Shown here piece by piece: positions 1 to 8,381 of a stretch of 62,148 bases of DNA. The notes beneath the pieces were generated by a model, which saw only the letters and a list, made by a program, of their open reading frames with translations, searched no databases and was not told the DNA's origin. The stretch spans positions 1-62,148 of the forward strand of contig JAVVWR010000009.1 of assembly GCA_036652035.1 (NCBI GenBank), in the 5' to 3' direction. Within the stretch, counting starts at the first letter, position 1. Each line of letters begins with the position of its first letter. Origin of the DNA: JAEZVV01 sp036652035 (GTDB lineage: Bacteria; Pseudomonadota; Gammaproteobacteria; Burkholderiales; Burkholderiaceae_F). Position numbers and translations under genes: made by a program.

Positions 1-415
1 AGAGGCGGAAATGGTGGCGCCGAGCCATTGGTGGCGAACGATGCGGGCGCCGAAAAAGAAGGCGCCGACGATCAGGGTGATGATCGGCGCCGAGGCGGCA
101 ATCAGCGTCACCGACAGCACGCTTGGCCGTTGGCAGCGCCAGGTATTGCCGCGAGTGGTACTGCCCGACCCCCACTCCCACCGCGCTGATGGCCAGCAGC
201 GGACCCCACCACTGACGGATCACGCCGCGCTCGCGCCACAGGGCGAGCGCGGTAAAGGGCGCGATCAACGCCAGAGCGAGAGTCCAGCGCCAGAGCGATA
301 GCGCCAGCGGCGGGAATTCACCCACCAAGGCGCGACCGACGATGGCATTGCCTGCCCACAAGAGCGGCGGAAGCAGCAGCAAGGCGGCGGTGCCGGGATC
401 GATCCGAGCAGGCAT
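1..415 (-). pseudogene. EamA/DMT-family transporter, N-terminal part, frameshifted and cut by the window edge
   Basis: The minus strand from an ATG at 415 encodes hydrophobic helices typical of drug/metabolite exporters (MPARIDPGTAALL, then LLWAGNAIVGRALVGEF). The family-typical stretch QYLALPTAK is in this frame. The conserved continuation VTLIAASAPIITLIVGAFFF is present only in a second frame, so one base is gained or lost near 118-135. This is either a sequencing or assembly error or a true pseudogene. There is no clear Shine-Dalgarno before the ATG. The rest of the gene lies outside the window. The family is clear from both frames; the substrate cannot be told. Confidence 0.6.
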
Positions 416-454
416 GACAAGGGCGTGGCGCGAGCGAGCCTGGGTGGGGCCTGG

Positions 455-952
455 TTAGAAGTCGATTGAGTCGCGGATGGCAGCCAGGCCCGCGCGCGCG
501 CAGGCCTCGTCCTCGGCGCCGCCGGGGGCGCCGGAAACGCCAATCGCGCCAACGATGCTGCCGCCCGCGTCGATCAGAACGCCGCCGCCCACCGCCACCA
601 CGCGCGGTAGTTGGCGGATGCCGGAGCTCGGGTTGCCAGCCTGGGTCGCTTGGGCGAACTCCAGGGTGTTGCTGCGAAAACTCACGGCAGTCCAGCCCTT
701 GCCAACCGCGGTGTCCGGGGTATGGGCGCCGGCGTAACGGTCGCGCAACATGGCTTGTGCCAGTCCGGCGCGGTCGACGACGGCGACGGCGACCTGATAA
801 CCACGCCGGCGGCAATCCTCCAGCGCGGCCTGGGCGGCCTTGAGCGCGGCTTCGGGCGTGAGCATCGGCACGTTGTAGGTGCCGGTTTGAGCCAACCCGG
901 TGCTAGTCGAGAGCGCCAGCGCAGCGGCGGCCAGGACGCGTTGGACCGTCAT
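455..952 (-). CDS. Secreted DUF336/GlcG-HbpS-like protein
   Basis: The 165-residue product starts at the ATG at 952, chosen because AAGGAG lies about 8 bases upstream and because it begins a clean signal peptide (MTVQRVLAAAALALSTSTGLAQ, cut near AQ-TG). The mature part is one HbpS/GlcG-type domain: two helices with AALKAAQAALEDCRRRGYQ, the strand VAVAVVDRAG, and the glycine-rich VVAVGGGVLIDAGGSIVGAIGVSGAPGGAEDE. Relatives bind heme or small ligands, or sit beside glycolate and other oxidation genes. It lies downstream of two multiheme cytochrome genes on the same strand, but a terminator separates them. The family call is firm; the ligand is unknown. Confidence 0.75.
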   Translation of the reverse strand: MTVQRVLAAAALALSTSTGLAQTGTYNVPMLTPEAALKAAQAALEDCRRRGYQVAVAVVDRAGLAQAMLRDRYAGAHTPDTAVGKGWTAVSFRSNTLEFAQATQAGNPSSGIRQLPRVVAVGGGVLIDAGGSIVGAIGVSGAPGGAEDEACARAGLAAIRDSIDF

Positions 953-1008
953 GATGAAACTCCTTGCAGGACGAGGGCGGACCGTGTCCGCCGGCGAAAG
1001 AAGCAATG

Positions 1009-1033
1009 AAAAGCGCCCGGGGTCGCCGGGCGC
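1009..1033 (-). terminator. Rho-independent terminator after the first cytochrome gene
   Basis: GCGCCCGG and CCGGGCGC form an 8-bp stem with a 5-base loop. Read on the minus strand it is followed by TTTTC. It lies 18 bases past the cytochrome stop codon and insulates the DUF336 gene. Confidence 0.65.
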
Positions 1034-1050
1034 GGAAAGAGCGGTACGCG

Positions 1051-1689
1051 TTAGGGCTGGGTCGCGGCGAGCGTGCCGGTGGCCGGCGCGTGGGCGGTCT
1101 TTTCTTTGTAGGCGTGGCCTACGCCTTGGTGACACTGCAGGCAGTTAAAGCCGTCCTGCTTGAGGATGCTGGCATGCAGTTCGACCGTCATCGGATTGTT
1201 CTTGCCGCTCATTTTCTCGAGGTCGTGGCAACCGCGGCAGGTCATGAACTTGTTGCTGACCATCCATTCTTCGACGCCCGTACTCAGGCGTTCGCGGTTG
1301 GCTTCCCACTTCTGCTCGGTGCTGATGGTGCCAAGCGCCGTGTGATAGACGTCGCGCGCGCCGGCCTTGGCCTTGTAGGCGAGCAGAGCGACGTACTGGA
1401 AAGGATTGGGGCTGCTCGACTCGTAGGGGATGTGGCAGTCCGCGCAACCGGCAGTCACGCCTGACGGCGTCTTGGCGTGGGCGCCGCGCTGATACGCCTC
1501 GGCTACCCAGGTCATGTTGTGGCAGGCCGTCGAGCAGAATTGGGTCGACCCGCTCCAGTGGACCATTTCAGTGGTGACTCCGACGCCGGCAACGCCCAGG
1601 CCGAGCCCAAGGATGAGCATCCAGAACAGCACCCATCGATAGTGTTTTTTGGTGATGGTCTGAGTGGGTTGATCGTGTGGGTTGGCCAT
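1051..1689 (-). CDS. NapC/NirT-family tetraheme cytochrome c (paralogue 1)
   Basis: A membrane-anchored periplasmic quinol-oxidising cytochrome of 212 residues. One N-terminal helix at about residues 18-40 is followed by four heme-binding sites. The first is CSTACH at residues 52-57, a CX3CH spacing rather than CX2CH, followed by NM as in the NrfH/NapC heme 1 loop. The others are CADCH, CRGCH and CLQCH. Family members pass electrons from quinol to periplasmic reductases; no terminal reductase gene is visible nearby, so the partner is unknown. It is a tandem duplicate of the gene at 1888-2481, sharing HWSGST, the STEQKWEA segment and FMTCRGCHDLEKM. It has its own terminator. Confidence 0.88.
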   Translation of the reverse strand: MANPHDQPTQTITKKHYRWVLFWMLILGLGLGVAGVGVTTEMVHWSGSTQFCSTACHNMTWVAEAYQRGAHAKTPSGVTAGCADCHIPYESSSPNPFQYVALLAYKAKAGARDVYHTALGTISTEQKWEANRERLSTGVEEWMVSNKFMTCRGCHDLEKMSGKNNPMTVELHASILKQDGFNCLQCHQGVGHAYKEKTAHAPATGTLAATQP

Positions 1690-1841
1690 GGTGCGCTCCT
1701 TCGATAGCTCAAATCCGGGCAGGTCAGCGACAGGTCGGATTGTGCGGTTTTATTTAGGTGCGAACCCTAGCATTAACCGGTCATGCGCAGGCCTCTCCGG
1801 CGTCACGGTGGGAGCGGACTGTGTTGCAGGCGCACCAAAGA

Positions 1842-1867
1842 CAACGCCCGGCATAAAGCCGGGCGTT
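1842..1867 (-). terminator. Hairpin after the second cytochrome gene
   Basis: AACGCCCGGC and GCCGGGCGTT form a perfect 10-bp stem with a 5-base loop, about 20 bases past the stop codon at 1888. On the minus strand the following sequence is only weakly T-rich (GTCTTTGG), so termination may be partial and could allow read-through into paralogue 1. Confidence 0.6.
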
Positions 1868-1887
1868 GCTGGTAAGCGGGGGGAGGT

Positions 1888-2481
1888 TTACTTCTTGTCG
1901 AGGTAAACGTGGCCAACGCCCTGGTGGCATTCAAGGCAGTTGACCTTGTCGGCCTTGGCCAGGCCGGCATGGATCTCGGCAATCATCGGATTGTTCGGAT
2001 TGGCCATTTTCTCGAGGTCGTGGCAGCCGCGGCAGGTCATGAAGTTGGTGCTCTCCATCCAGTCAGAGACACGCTTGGACAGGTGCTCGCGCTCGGCTTC
2101 CCACTTTTGTTCGGTCGACAGCGTGCCGCGGACTTCACCCCAGGCACTGACCGAGCCTGATGTCGCCTTGTGATAGAGCATGCCGACGTATTGGAAGGGG
2201 CTGATGCCCGGGGTCGATTCGTACTTCAGGTGACAGTCGGTGCAGCCGGCGGTGACGCCCGAGGCGTTCTTGGCGTGGGGGCTGCGTTGATAAGCGGCGG
2301 CCACCCAATCCATCGAATGGCACCCGGTGGAGCAGAACGCGGTCGAGCCGCTCCAGTGCACCACGGTGGTGGTCACGCCAACGCCGATAACACCGGCGAT
2401 CAAACCGACCAGCAGAGCCATCGCGGCGATCCACTTGATGCTTTTCTTCGCCTTTGACGACGGAAATTCTTGTTCGGACAT
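1888..2481 (-). CDS. NapC/NirT-family tetraheme cytochrome c (paralogue 2)
   Basis: The 197-residue product has the same layout as its neighbour at 1051-1689: a single transmembrane anchor at about residues 16-38, then CSTGCH (again CX3CH, followed by SM), CTDCH, CRGCH and CLECH. It should be inserted in the inner membrane with the hemes in the periplasm and act as a quinol dehydrogenase for an unidentified reductase. The start ATG at 2481 is preceded by AGGAGAGTGATAA. A candidate FNR/DNR-type site lies at 2634-2647, about 150 bases upstream, which would suit oxygen- or nitrogen-oxide-responsive expression. Tandem duplication is clear; whether the two copies serve different partners cannot be seen. 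Confidence 0.88.
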   Translation of the reverse strand: MSEQEFPSSKAKKSIKWIAAMALLVGLIAGVIGVGVTTTVVHWSGSTAFCSTGCHSMDWVAAAYQRSPHAKNASGVTAGCTDCHLKYESTPGISPFQYVGMLYHKATSGSVSAWGEVRGTLSTEQKWEAEREHLSKRVSDWMESTNFMTCRGCHDLEKMANPNNPMIAEIHAGLAKADKVNCLECHQGVGHVYLDKK

Positions 2482-2633
2482 TTATCACTCTCCTGGCCGT
2501 GGGCAGGTTGGTCCTGCGCACAAAAACAAATCGGCACCGCTACGGCGGCGCCGACCATGAACAACAGATCAATCGCCCGATACCCGTGCGGTTTCGGCGG
2601 ATGGGAGTTTGCGGGCCGAGCGGGGCTGGCAGT

Positions 2634-2647
2634 TTGATTTTCGTCAA
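2634..2647. promoter_or_regulatory. Candidate FNR/DNR-family binding site
   Basis: TTGATTTTCGTCAA matches the known FNR consensus TTGAT-N4-ATCAA at 9 of 10 fixed positions. It lies upstream of the tandem NapC-type cytochrome genes on the minus strand. A class II geometry would place the transcript start near 2599. I see no strong -10 there, so the site is a candidate only. Confidence 0.45.
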
Positions 2648-2719
2648 GCGAGCGCAGCGCTCGATGAGTGGCTGGCCATTGCCGGTCAGCGGCGCCAGAG
2701 CACGCTGCATTGAACGGCG

Positions 2720-2749
2720 AAAAAAAAACGCCACCGCAAGGGTGGCGTT
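2720..2749 (-). terminator. tmRNA terminator
   Basis: AACGCCACC and GGTGGCGTT form a 9-bp stem with loop GCAAG. On the minus strand it is followed by an unbroken run of T (the A run at 2721-2728). It starts 11 bases after the tmRNA CCA end. Confidence 0.9.
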
Positions 2750-2760
2750 CGGGGGAATGA

Positions 2761-3124
2761 TGGTGGAGGCGGCGGGAATCGAACCCGCGTCCGTAAGAAG
2801 TCCACAACCGGTTCTACATGCTTAGCCGAATGATTTGAATCTCGCCACTTACCCTGCCGATCGGCGGGCCGGTAAGCGGCCAGTCACTTGGTCTCGATGC
2901 CGGCGTCGTGACTCCACCGGCCTCCAGCCTCTGTAAATGGCGCTGCTGCCACCTCGCGGTGACCTAGCCCAGGGGCCAGCTAGTGCAGCGTCTCACCGAC
3001 TAAGCGGCGAGAGCGAAACGCTCGTCGTTGGCGTTTGTAGTGTTCCAGATGGATTAACGAGGTGTTCTGGTCCTCGGCATGCCCCAAGCTGCTTCGCGAC
3101 CCACGTCGAAACCAGGTCGCCCCC
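2761..3124 (-). ncRNA. ssrA: tmRNA (transfer-messenger RNA)
   Basis: The 364-base RNA rescues stalled ribosomes. The 5' end GGGGGCGACCTGGTTTCGAC and the 3' end GGTTCGATTCCCGCCGCC plus TCCACCA form the tRNA-like acceptor and T arm; GGGGGCG pairs with CGCCTCC through one G-U. The tag reading frame at 3032-3000 encodes ANDERFALAA followed by TAG, a typical betaproteobacterial degradation tag. The CCA end is encoded. A strong terminator follows at 2720-2749. Confidence 0.96.
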
Positions 3125-3134
3125 AGCACTGCAT

Positions 3135-3161
3135 ATGTTACGCCGATACCGGCGGTTTCAA
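3135..3161 (-). promoter_or_regulatory. Probable sigma70 promoter of ssrA
   Basis: On the minus strand TTGAAA (3161-3156) is followed 15 bases later by TAACAT (3140-3135), which ends 10 bases before the tmRNA 5' end at 3124. The -35 is strong. The -10 and spacer are imperfect; an alternative -10 reading, ACATAT, gives a 17-base spacer but a poor hexamer. Confidence 0.45.
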
Positions 3162-3248
3162 GCCGCGAGGACGGGAAATTTTGCTGGCGGCCTTTGAGCG
3201 GCGGCTTCGGGTTCGCGAGTGGCGCACCGGAGCCGACGCGCCGCGACC

Positions 3249-6200
3249 CTACTTCAGCTCGAAATCAACCCGCGGCGCCGGCGCGCCGTCCTTGATGCCA
3301 TCGGCATTGAGCTTGGGTTCGACGATAAAAATGCGCTCACGCGGTACCTGGTCCTTGGCTTCGAGATAAGCGCTGACGGCAGACGCGCGCTGGTTGGCCA
3401 GCGTGCGCAAGTCGGCGGGCGTGATCTTGATGTTGGCGAGCAGCAATGCCTCCTGTTCTGCCATCGGCACGGACTTGGCAAGACCGAGGAAGTTGCGTGG
3501 TTTGTCCGGCAGCGAAGTGTCGTTATAGACAGTCGCCATCAGCTGCGGGCGCTCGGCGGCAGTGATGGTGACAAGCGTTGGATCGACCGACTCGCCGGCT
3601 CGCACCCGCTCTTTGACTTGCACGGCGCGCAGTCGCGCGTCGAGTTTGGCGGTCTTGAGCCCATCGATGTCGCTGGCAGGGTCAACCCGTCCAATAACGT
3701 CGAGCTTGAGCGCCGGCCGGTCGAGCAGGGCGCGCGACAAGGTGTCGAGCTTGGTTTGCTGAGCGGGGCTGAGAGCGCTCGAGCCGGCGGCAAAACTCAC
3801 GTAGCCCAGCTCTTCGCCGCCACCGCCAAAGGCCGAGGCCAGCAGCGAAAAGGGCGAGGTCACGGCCTTGACGAGCAGGTTCACCACCGCACGGAAAATG
3901 ATTCCGCCGACCGAGAATTGGGGGTCGTTGATGGAGCCTGAGATCGGCAAGTCGATATCGATGTTGCCGTCACGGTTCTTGAGCAGCGATACCGCCAGCA
4001 GCACTGGCAGCTTGGTGGCGTCGGGGCTGTCGACGCGTTCGCCGAAGGTGAGCTGGTCGAGGACGATGTTGTTGTTGGCGGTGAGCTGGCCGTCGACGAT
4101 CTGGTAGTTGACCTTGACCGAGAGCTTGCCCTTGGTGATCGGATAACCCGCGTACTTCACCGAGTAAGGGGTGAAGCTGGGCAGGTCGATCCCGTCGGCG
4201 GCGCCGCGCAAGTCGAGCGTGAGCTCCCGGGCGAGCGGATTGATGGTGCCGGCGATGGTCACCGGCGCCTGGTCATCGATCTTGCCATTGAGGTCGACGT
4301 CGGCCGGTACCGCGCTGTCATCGGATGACACGGCGGTGATGGTTCCGGTCAGGCCCGTGATGTTGGCGGTGTAGTTGGGTTTGATGAAGTTGTCGGTGAA
4401 GTTGATGTTGCCGCGGGTGAGCACGATGCCACCCACCGCGATCTCGGGGCGTGGCGCCGCCGGTATGGCAGGAGCCGCAGGCAGCTCGGCGGTCGGCGCT
4501 GGTGCCGCGGGCTCCGTCGAATGAGCCGCCGCGGGTGTTTCTCGCTTGAGCACATCGGTCAGGTTGAGTTTGCCTTGCGCGGAAAGGATGGCCCGCGCGT
4601 AGAAGTCCGACAGGACAACCTGGCCAACTTCGAGCTTGAGCGGACTGCCTGAACGCAGGCGAATCTTGTCGACCTCGAGCGCCTGCCAGCGCAGCAAGTC
4701 GGTTTCGCCGTCGGCGTCGAGCACATGGAGGTTCGACAGCCGGGCGTTGCCGCTGTAGCCGAAGCGGGGTGGTGCGTCGGTCGGGAGCGCGAATTCAAAG
4801 TTGCCACGGGCCGACGCTTCGGCCGACGCCACCACGGCGTTGAGGTATTGGCCGAAGTAGGGGCGCAGGCTGGCGAGGTTGAGGTTGCGGGCATCGACCC
4901 ACATCCTGCTGTTGACCGGAGCGAGCGAGATCCAGCCGCCCGCCACCACCCAGCCGCGGCCAAGATAGGCGCGCAGATTCAGGTCGGACCGGGTGGCTGT
5001 GCCGGGAGCCAGGTTCTTCGCCTTGAGCTCGAGGCCGGTGAGTCGGATCTTGGCGGCGGGTTGGGTGGCGAGGTCTTCGAGACGCAATTCGCCGCGCTTG
5101 AGTTCGGCCGCGCCAACCCGGATCTTCCATGGTGCCTCGGGGTCTGCGCCTGGCGGGGTGTTCGACGGACGAATCACTTTCAGCCAGCCGATCTCGCCGT
5201 TGGCGAGCCGGGTCACGGTTGCGCGTGGCGCGTCGATGGCCACGCGCTCGAACTCGACGCTGCGCTCCTGAAGATCGATGCGGCCGCCGTCGATCGCCAG
5301 AGTGTTGATGTCGAGCGTTGCGCCGCTGCCGCTTGGGCCGCGCACGCGCAGCCCGTGGCCGGCGACCTTGAGATCGCGTAGCGCGATCTCGAAGCCGGTG
5401 GGCTGCTGGGCAAAGTCGAGCGTTCCGCTCAGGTCGCTGCGGCCGTCGATGCTGGCGTCGATCACCTGCGCCAGATAGCGGGCCGCGGTTCGCAGCTGCG
5501 TTCCTTGCGCCTCAAAACCGATGCGGCCGGCGAGCGGAGCGACGCCGATTTCACCATCGAGCTTGAGGCTTTCCTGCTCGGGTGAGGTCAGGCTTAGAGC
5601 CAGCTTGGCGGGCTGCGCCGCGTCGCTGGCGAGGCCGGTGAGCTCGACCTCGATCGCATTGGCCTGACGTTCGAACCGGCCCAGAGTTTCGTCGACGAAA
5701 TGCACGTGTCCTTGTCGGACCGTGAGCTTGTCGAGGCTCCATGACCAGGGCGTTGCTGCCGTCGCCTGGGTGGTCGGCTGGTCGGCTTCGCGCGCTGGTG
5801 AGGCAGGGTCGGCCAGCAGCGGCTGGGCGGCAAACTCGGCCCAATTGAATCCCCGTGCCGTCCGCACCAGCTCGACGCTGGGGGCCTGGAGCTGGATCTC
5901 GGCCACCTTCGCACGGTGAATCAGAAGGCCGAGTTCCTCGAGCCGGACTTCGAGCTTCTTGAATCCGAGCAAGGGTTTGGCGGCCTGGCCGGCCGGGGCT
6001 GCGAGGGCGAAGTCGTCAATCCAGGTGGTGCCAGCGAGAATGAGCCGTTCCGGTTGAGCGGCGATCTCGCCCTGCGCGGCCGTGGCGCGGCGGAAGGTCA
6101 GTGTGAGGTCAGCACCCAGCTGACCCTGGCGCAGGTCGAAATTGAGCGGAACCGGCGAGAAGGACAGCAGGTGCGGCAGATCGAAGCGGTCGAACTTGAA

Positions 6201-6872
6201 CTTGAGAACGGTGTCGAGCGATTGCGCAAACGGCAGCGCCTCGCCGACCAAGGCGAAGGGCTTGCCATTGATATTGGCGGCCAGGCGCGGCTGGACCTGG
6301 ACCTTGCGGTCAGACGGGAAGTTCGAGATGAAGGGAATGCCGACCGCAATGTCAGTGATCGTTTCGGTCGAGTGGCGAACCTGATCGTCGAAGGCAATCG
6401 TGCTGTCGGTGATCTCGATGTTGTAGATGGCAAAGTGCGTGGGATCCGGCGACGCGGGCTTGGCCAGGATGCGCTCGACGATGTCGCTGACATTGAATCG
6501 CTGTGGCGCGGTGCGAACCAGGTTGGTCCGCAAGCCGGTGACAGTGAGGCGGTCGATCACTGGCGCCAGATGAAGAAGAGAGGTCCATGCCAGCTCGACC
6601 GACAGTTCACGGACTTCGGCCAGGGGTTGGGATTCGTTCGTGCCGGGAGCGATCGCGAGTCCGCTCACGGTGGCATGAAGCGTGAAGGGATTGACCCGCA
6701 CCGTCTCGGCGCGGACGCTGCGGCCCAGCTCCTTGGAAACCGGCCCTTCGAGCGCCCAGCGGAGCGCGGCTGGAATTCCGAACCCAGCGGCGATGCCGTA
6801 AACCAGGACCAGGACAGTTGCCGCGAGGGCGGCAATTTTCAGACGACGAGCGAGAACCGGTGCGAGCGGCAT
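3249..6872 (-). CDS. DUF748 (AsmA-like) cell-envelope protein
   Basis: A 1207-residue protein with one N-terminal membrane helix (IAALAATVLVLVYGIAAGF) and a very long, beta-rich periplasmic region characteristic of DUF748 proteins, related to the AsmA/TamB-like lipid-transfer superfamily. A proline/alanine-rich linker lies around residues 765-790. The C-terminal 200 residues look OmpA-like (YVSFAAGSSALSPAQQTKLD). I start it at the ATG at 6872, not the upstream ATG at 6893, because GGAGG lies 7 bases before 6872. It follows gph and ubiG on the same strand with 35 bases to gph, so it may be co-transcribed. The precise role is unknown; envelope maintenance is an inference from the family. Confidence 0.85.
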   Translation of the reverse strand: MPLAPVLARRLKIAALAATVLVLVYGIAAGFGIPAALRWALEGPVSKELGRSVRAETVRVNPFTLHATVSGLAIAPGTNESQPLAEVRELSVELAWTSLLHLAPVIDRLTVTGLRTNLVRTAPQRFNVSDIVERILAKPASPDPTHFAIYNIEITDSTIAFDDQVRHSTETITDIAVGIPFISNFPSDRKVQVQPRLAANINGKPFALVGEALPFAQSLDTVLKFKFDRFDLPHLLSFSPVPLNFDLRQGQLGADLTLTFRRATAAQGEIAAQPERLILAGTTWIDDFALAAPAGQAAKPLLGFKKLEVRLEELGLLIHRAKVAEIQLQAPSVELVRTARGFNWAEFAAQPLLADPASPAREADQPTTQATAATPWSWSLDKLTVRQGHVHFVDETLGRFERQANAIEVELTGLASDAAQPAKLALSLTSPEQESLKLDGEIGVAPLAGRIGFEAQGTQLRTAARYLAQVIDASIDGRSDLSGTLDFAQQPTGFEIALRDLKVAGHGLRVRGPSGSGATLDINTLAIDGGRIDLQERSVEFERVAIDAPRATVTRLANGEIGWLKVIRPSNTPPGADPEAPWKIRVGAAELKRGELRLEDLATQPAAKIRLTGLELKAKNLAPGTATRSDLNLRAYLGRGWVVAGGWISLAPVNSRMWVDARNLNLASLRPYFGQYLNAVVASAEASARGNFEFALPTDAPPRFGYSGNARLSNLHVLDADGETDLLRWQALEVDKIRLRSGSPLKLEVGQVVLSDFYARAILSAQGKLNLTDVLKRETPAAAHSTEPAAPAPTAELPAAPAIPAAPRPEIAVGGIVLTRGNINFTDNFIKPNYTANITGLTGTITAVSSDDSAVPADVDLNGKIDDQAPVTIAGTINPLARELTLDLRGAADGIDLPSFTPYSVKYAGYPITKGKLSVKVNYQIVDGQLTANNNIVLDQLTFGERVDSPDATKLPVLLAVSLLKNRDGNIDIDLPISGSINDPQFSVGGIIFRAVVNLLVKAVTSPFSLLASAFGGGGEELGYVSFAAGSSALSPAQQTKLDTLSRALLDRPALKLDVIGRVDPASDIDGLKTAKLDARLRAVQVKERVRAGESVDPTLVTITAAERPQLMATVYNDTSLPDKPRNFLGLAKSVPMAEQEALLLANIKITPADLRTLANQRASAVSAYLEAKDQVPRERIFIVEPKLNADGIKDGAPAPRVDFELK

Positions 6873-6907
6873 GGAAATCCTCCGGATCGCCAATTATGCG
6901 TTCCGCG

Positions 6908-7591
6908 CTACTCGCCGCGGATGACCCGCCGCAGTAAATCGCCCGGGCTGGCCGCGATGGCATCCGCGCCCCAGGCCTCGATCGGCGTTCCCGCACCAAG
7001 ATAGCCGTAACTCACCGCCACCGTTCGCAAGCGCGCGGCGCGGCCGGCCTCGATATCGCGCACATCGTCGCCGACGTAGATCGCCTGCGCCGCATCGACG
7101 TGGCAATGGGCCAGGGCGTGTTCGATCGGTGCCGGGTGCGGCTTGGCGTGGGCGGTGGTGTCGCCGCTCACCACGACGGCCGCGCGCTGCGCGAGCCCGA
7201 GCTGCCGCACCAGAGGATCGGTGAGGTGCGCCGCCTTGTTGGTGACAATGCCCCAGCGCAGCCCGCTACTTTCCAGTTGTGAGAGGACCTCTTCCATGCC
7301 GGGAAAGAGGCGGGTGTGGACACACAGCGCCGCCTCGTAGAAGCCGAGAAATTCGTCGCGCAGAGCGGGGAAGGATTCCTCATCCGGCGTCACGCCCAGC
7401 GCGCAGCCGACCAGGCCACGCGCGCCATGCGAGGCGAGCGGGCGCAGCGTTTCATAGGGCAAGGGGGGGAGACCCCGTTCGGTGCGCAGACGGTTGGCGG
7501 CGGCGGCGAGATCGGGGGCGGTGTCAGCCAGGGTGCCGTCGAGATCGAACAGCACCAATTGAAGCGGGGAGTTCAGTACGGCTTGCGGCAT
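6908..7591 (-). CDS. gph: Phosphoglycolate phosphatase
   Basis: A 227-residue HAD-superfamily hydrolase. Motif I is FDLDGTLADT with the nucleophile Asp16 and acid Asp18, motif II is IVTNK, motif III includes the lysine of AKPHPAP, and motif IV is YVGDDVRDIEAG. The ubiG-gph pair is usual in beta- and gammaproteobacteria and supports phosphoglycolate phosphatase rather than another HAD activity. The ATG at 7591 overlaps the end of ubiG by 19 bases, implying translational coupling. Much longer open frame upstream has no support and lies antisense-free within ubiG. Substrate specificity is inferred. Confidence 0.88.
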   Translation of the reverse strand: MPQAVLNSPLQLVLFDLDGTLADTAPDLAAAANRLRTERGLPPLPYETLRPLASHGARGLVGCALGVTPDEESFPALRDEFLGFYEAALCVHTRLFPGMEEVLSQLESSGLRWGIVTNKAAHLTDPLVRQLGLAQRAAVVVSGDTTAHAKPHPAPIEHALAHCHVDAAQAIYVGDDVRDIEAGRAARLRTVAVSYGYLGAGTPIEAWGADAIAASPGDLLRRVIRGE

Positions 7592-8286
7592 GCGAGCAGG
7601 TAGTTGACGTCGGTGTTGCTCGTGAGCGAGAAGACCTGATTGAGCGGGTTGTAACCCAGGCCCGCCATGTCGCCGATTTCGAGCCCGGCTTCGCGTGCCC
7701 AGCGTGCCAATTCGGCGGGGCGGATGAACTTGGCGTATTCGTGCGTGCCCTTGGGCAGCATCTTGAGAACGTATTCGACGCCCACCACCGCAAACATAAA
7801 CGATTTGGGGTTGCGATTGATCGTCGAGAAGAAAACCCGGCCACCGGGTTTGACCAGGCTGGCCACTGCTCGCACGACCGATGCCGGGTCGGGCACGTGC
7901 TCGAGCATTTCCATGCAGGTCACGACGTCGTATTGGCCAGCGTGATCGCGCGCCCAATCTTCGGCGGTCGATTCCTGGTAATTCACAGCCACGCCGGATT
8001 CAAGCGAATGCAGTTCGGCCACTTTCAGCAGCTTGACCGTGAGATCGATGCCGGTGACCTGCGCGCCGCGCGCCGCCATTGCCTCGGCCAGTACGCCGCC
8101 ACCACAGCCGACGTCCAGCACGGACTTGCCGGCGAGGGGGGCCAGATGGTCGATCCAATCAAGGCGCAGCGGGTTGATCTTGTGCAGCGGAGCCATCGCG
8201 CCGTTGGGATCCCACCAGCGGCTGGCGACATCGGCAAATCGTTTCAGTTCGGCGGGATCGGCGTTGACGGCGGGACGGCTGCTCAT
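7573..8286 (-). CDS. ubiG: Ubiquinone biosynthesis O-methyltransferase
   Basis: A 237-residue SAM-dependent methyltransferase carrying out both O-methylations of ubiquinone synthesis. Family features are the opening FADVASRWWDPNGAMAPLHKINPLRLDWI, SAM motif I VLDVGCGGG at about residues 56-64, and the membrane-association segment CMEMLEHVPDPASVVRA. Length and sequence are standard. It overlaps gph, and the ompA terminator lies upstream, so ubiG probably starts its own transcript; I see no clear promoter in the short gap 8287-8330. Confidence 0.96.
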   Translation of the reverse strand: MSSRPAVNADPAELKRFADVASRWWDPNGAMAPLHKINPLRLDWIDHLAPLAGKSVLDVGCGGGVLAEAMAARGAQVTGIDLTVKLLKVAELHSLESGVAVNYQESTAEDWARDHAGQYDVVTCMEMLEHVPDPASVVRAVASLVKPGGRVFFSTINRNPKSFMFAVVGVEYVLKMLPKGTHEYAKFIRPAELARWAREAGLEIGDMAGLGYNPLNQVFSLTSNTDVNYLLACRKPY

Positions 8287-8330
8287 TTGGCTTCGTTGAC
8301 GGAAAGAGGTCAGCCGTAATGGTAGCGCGC

Positions 8331-8360
8331 AAAAAAAAAGCCCCGCTTTACGCGGGGCTT
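8331..8360 (-). terminator. ompA terminator
   Basis: AAGCCCCGC and GCGGGGCTT form a 9-bp stem with loop TTTAC. On the minus strand it is followed by nine T. It lies 22 bases beyond the ompA stop and separates it from ubiG. Confidence 0.92.
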
Positions 8361-8381
8361 AGGGTCAGGCCTGTGTCGCGG

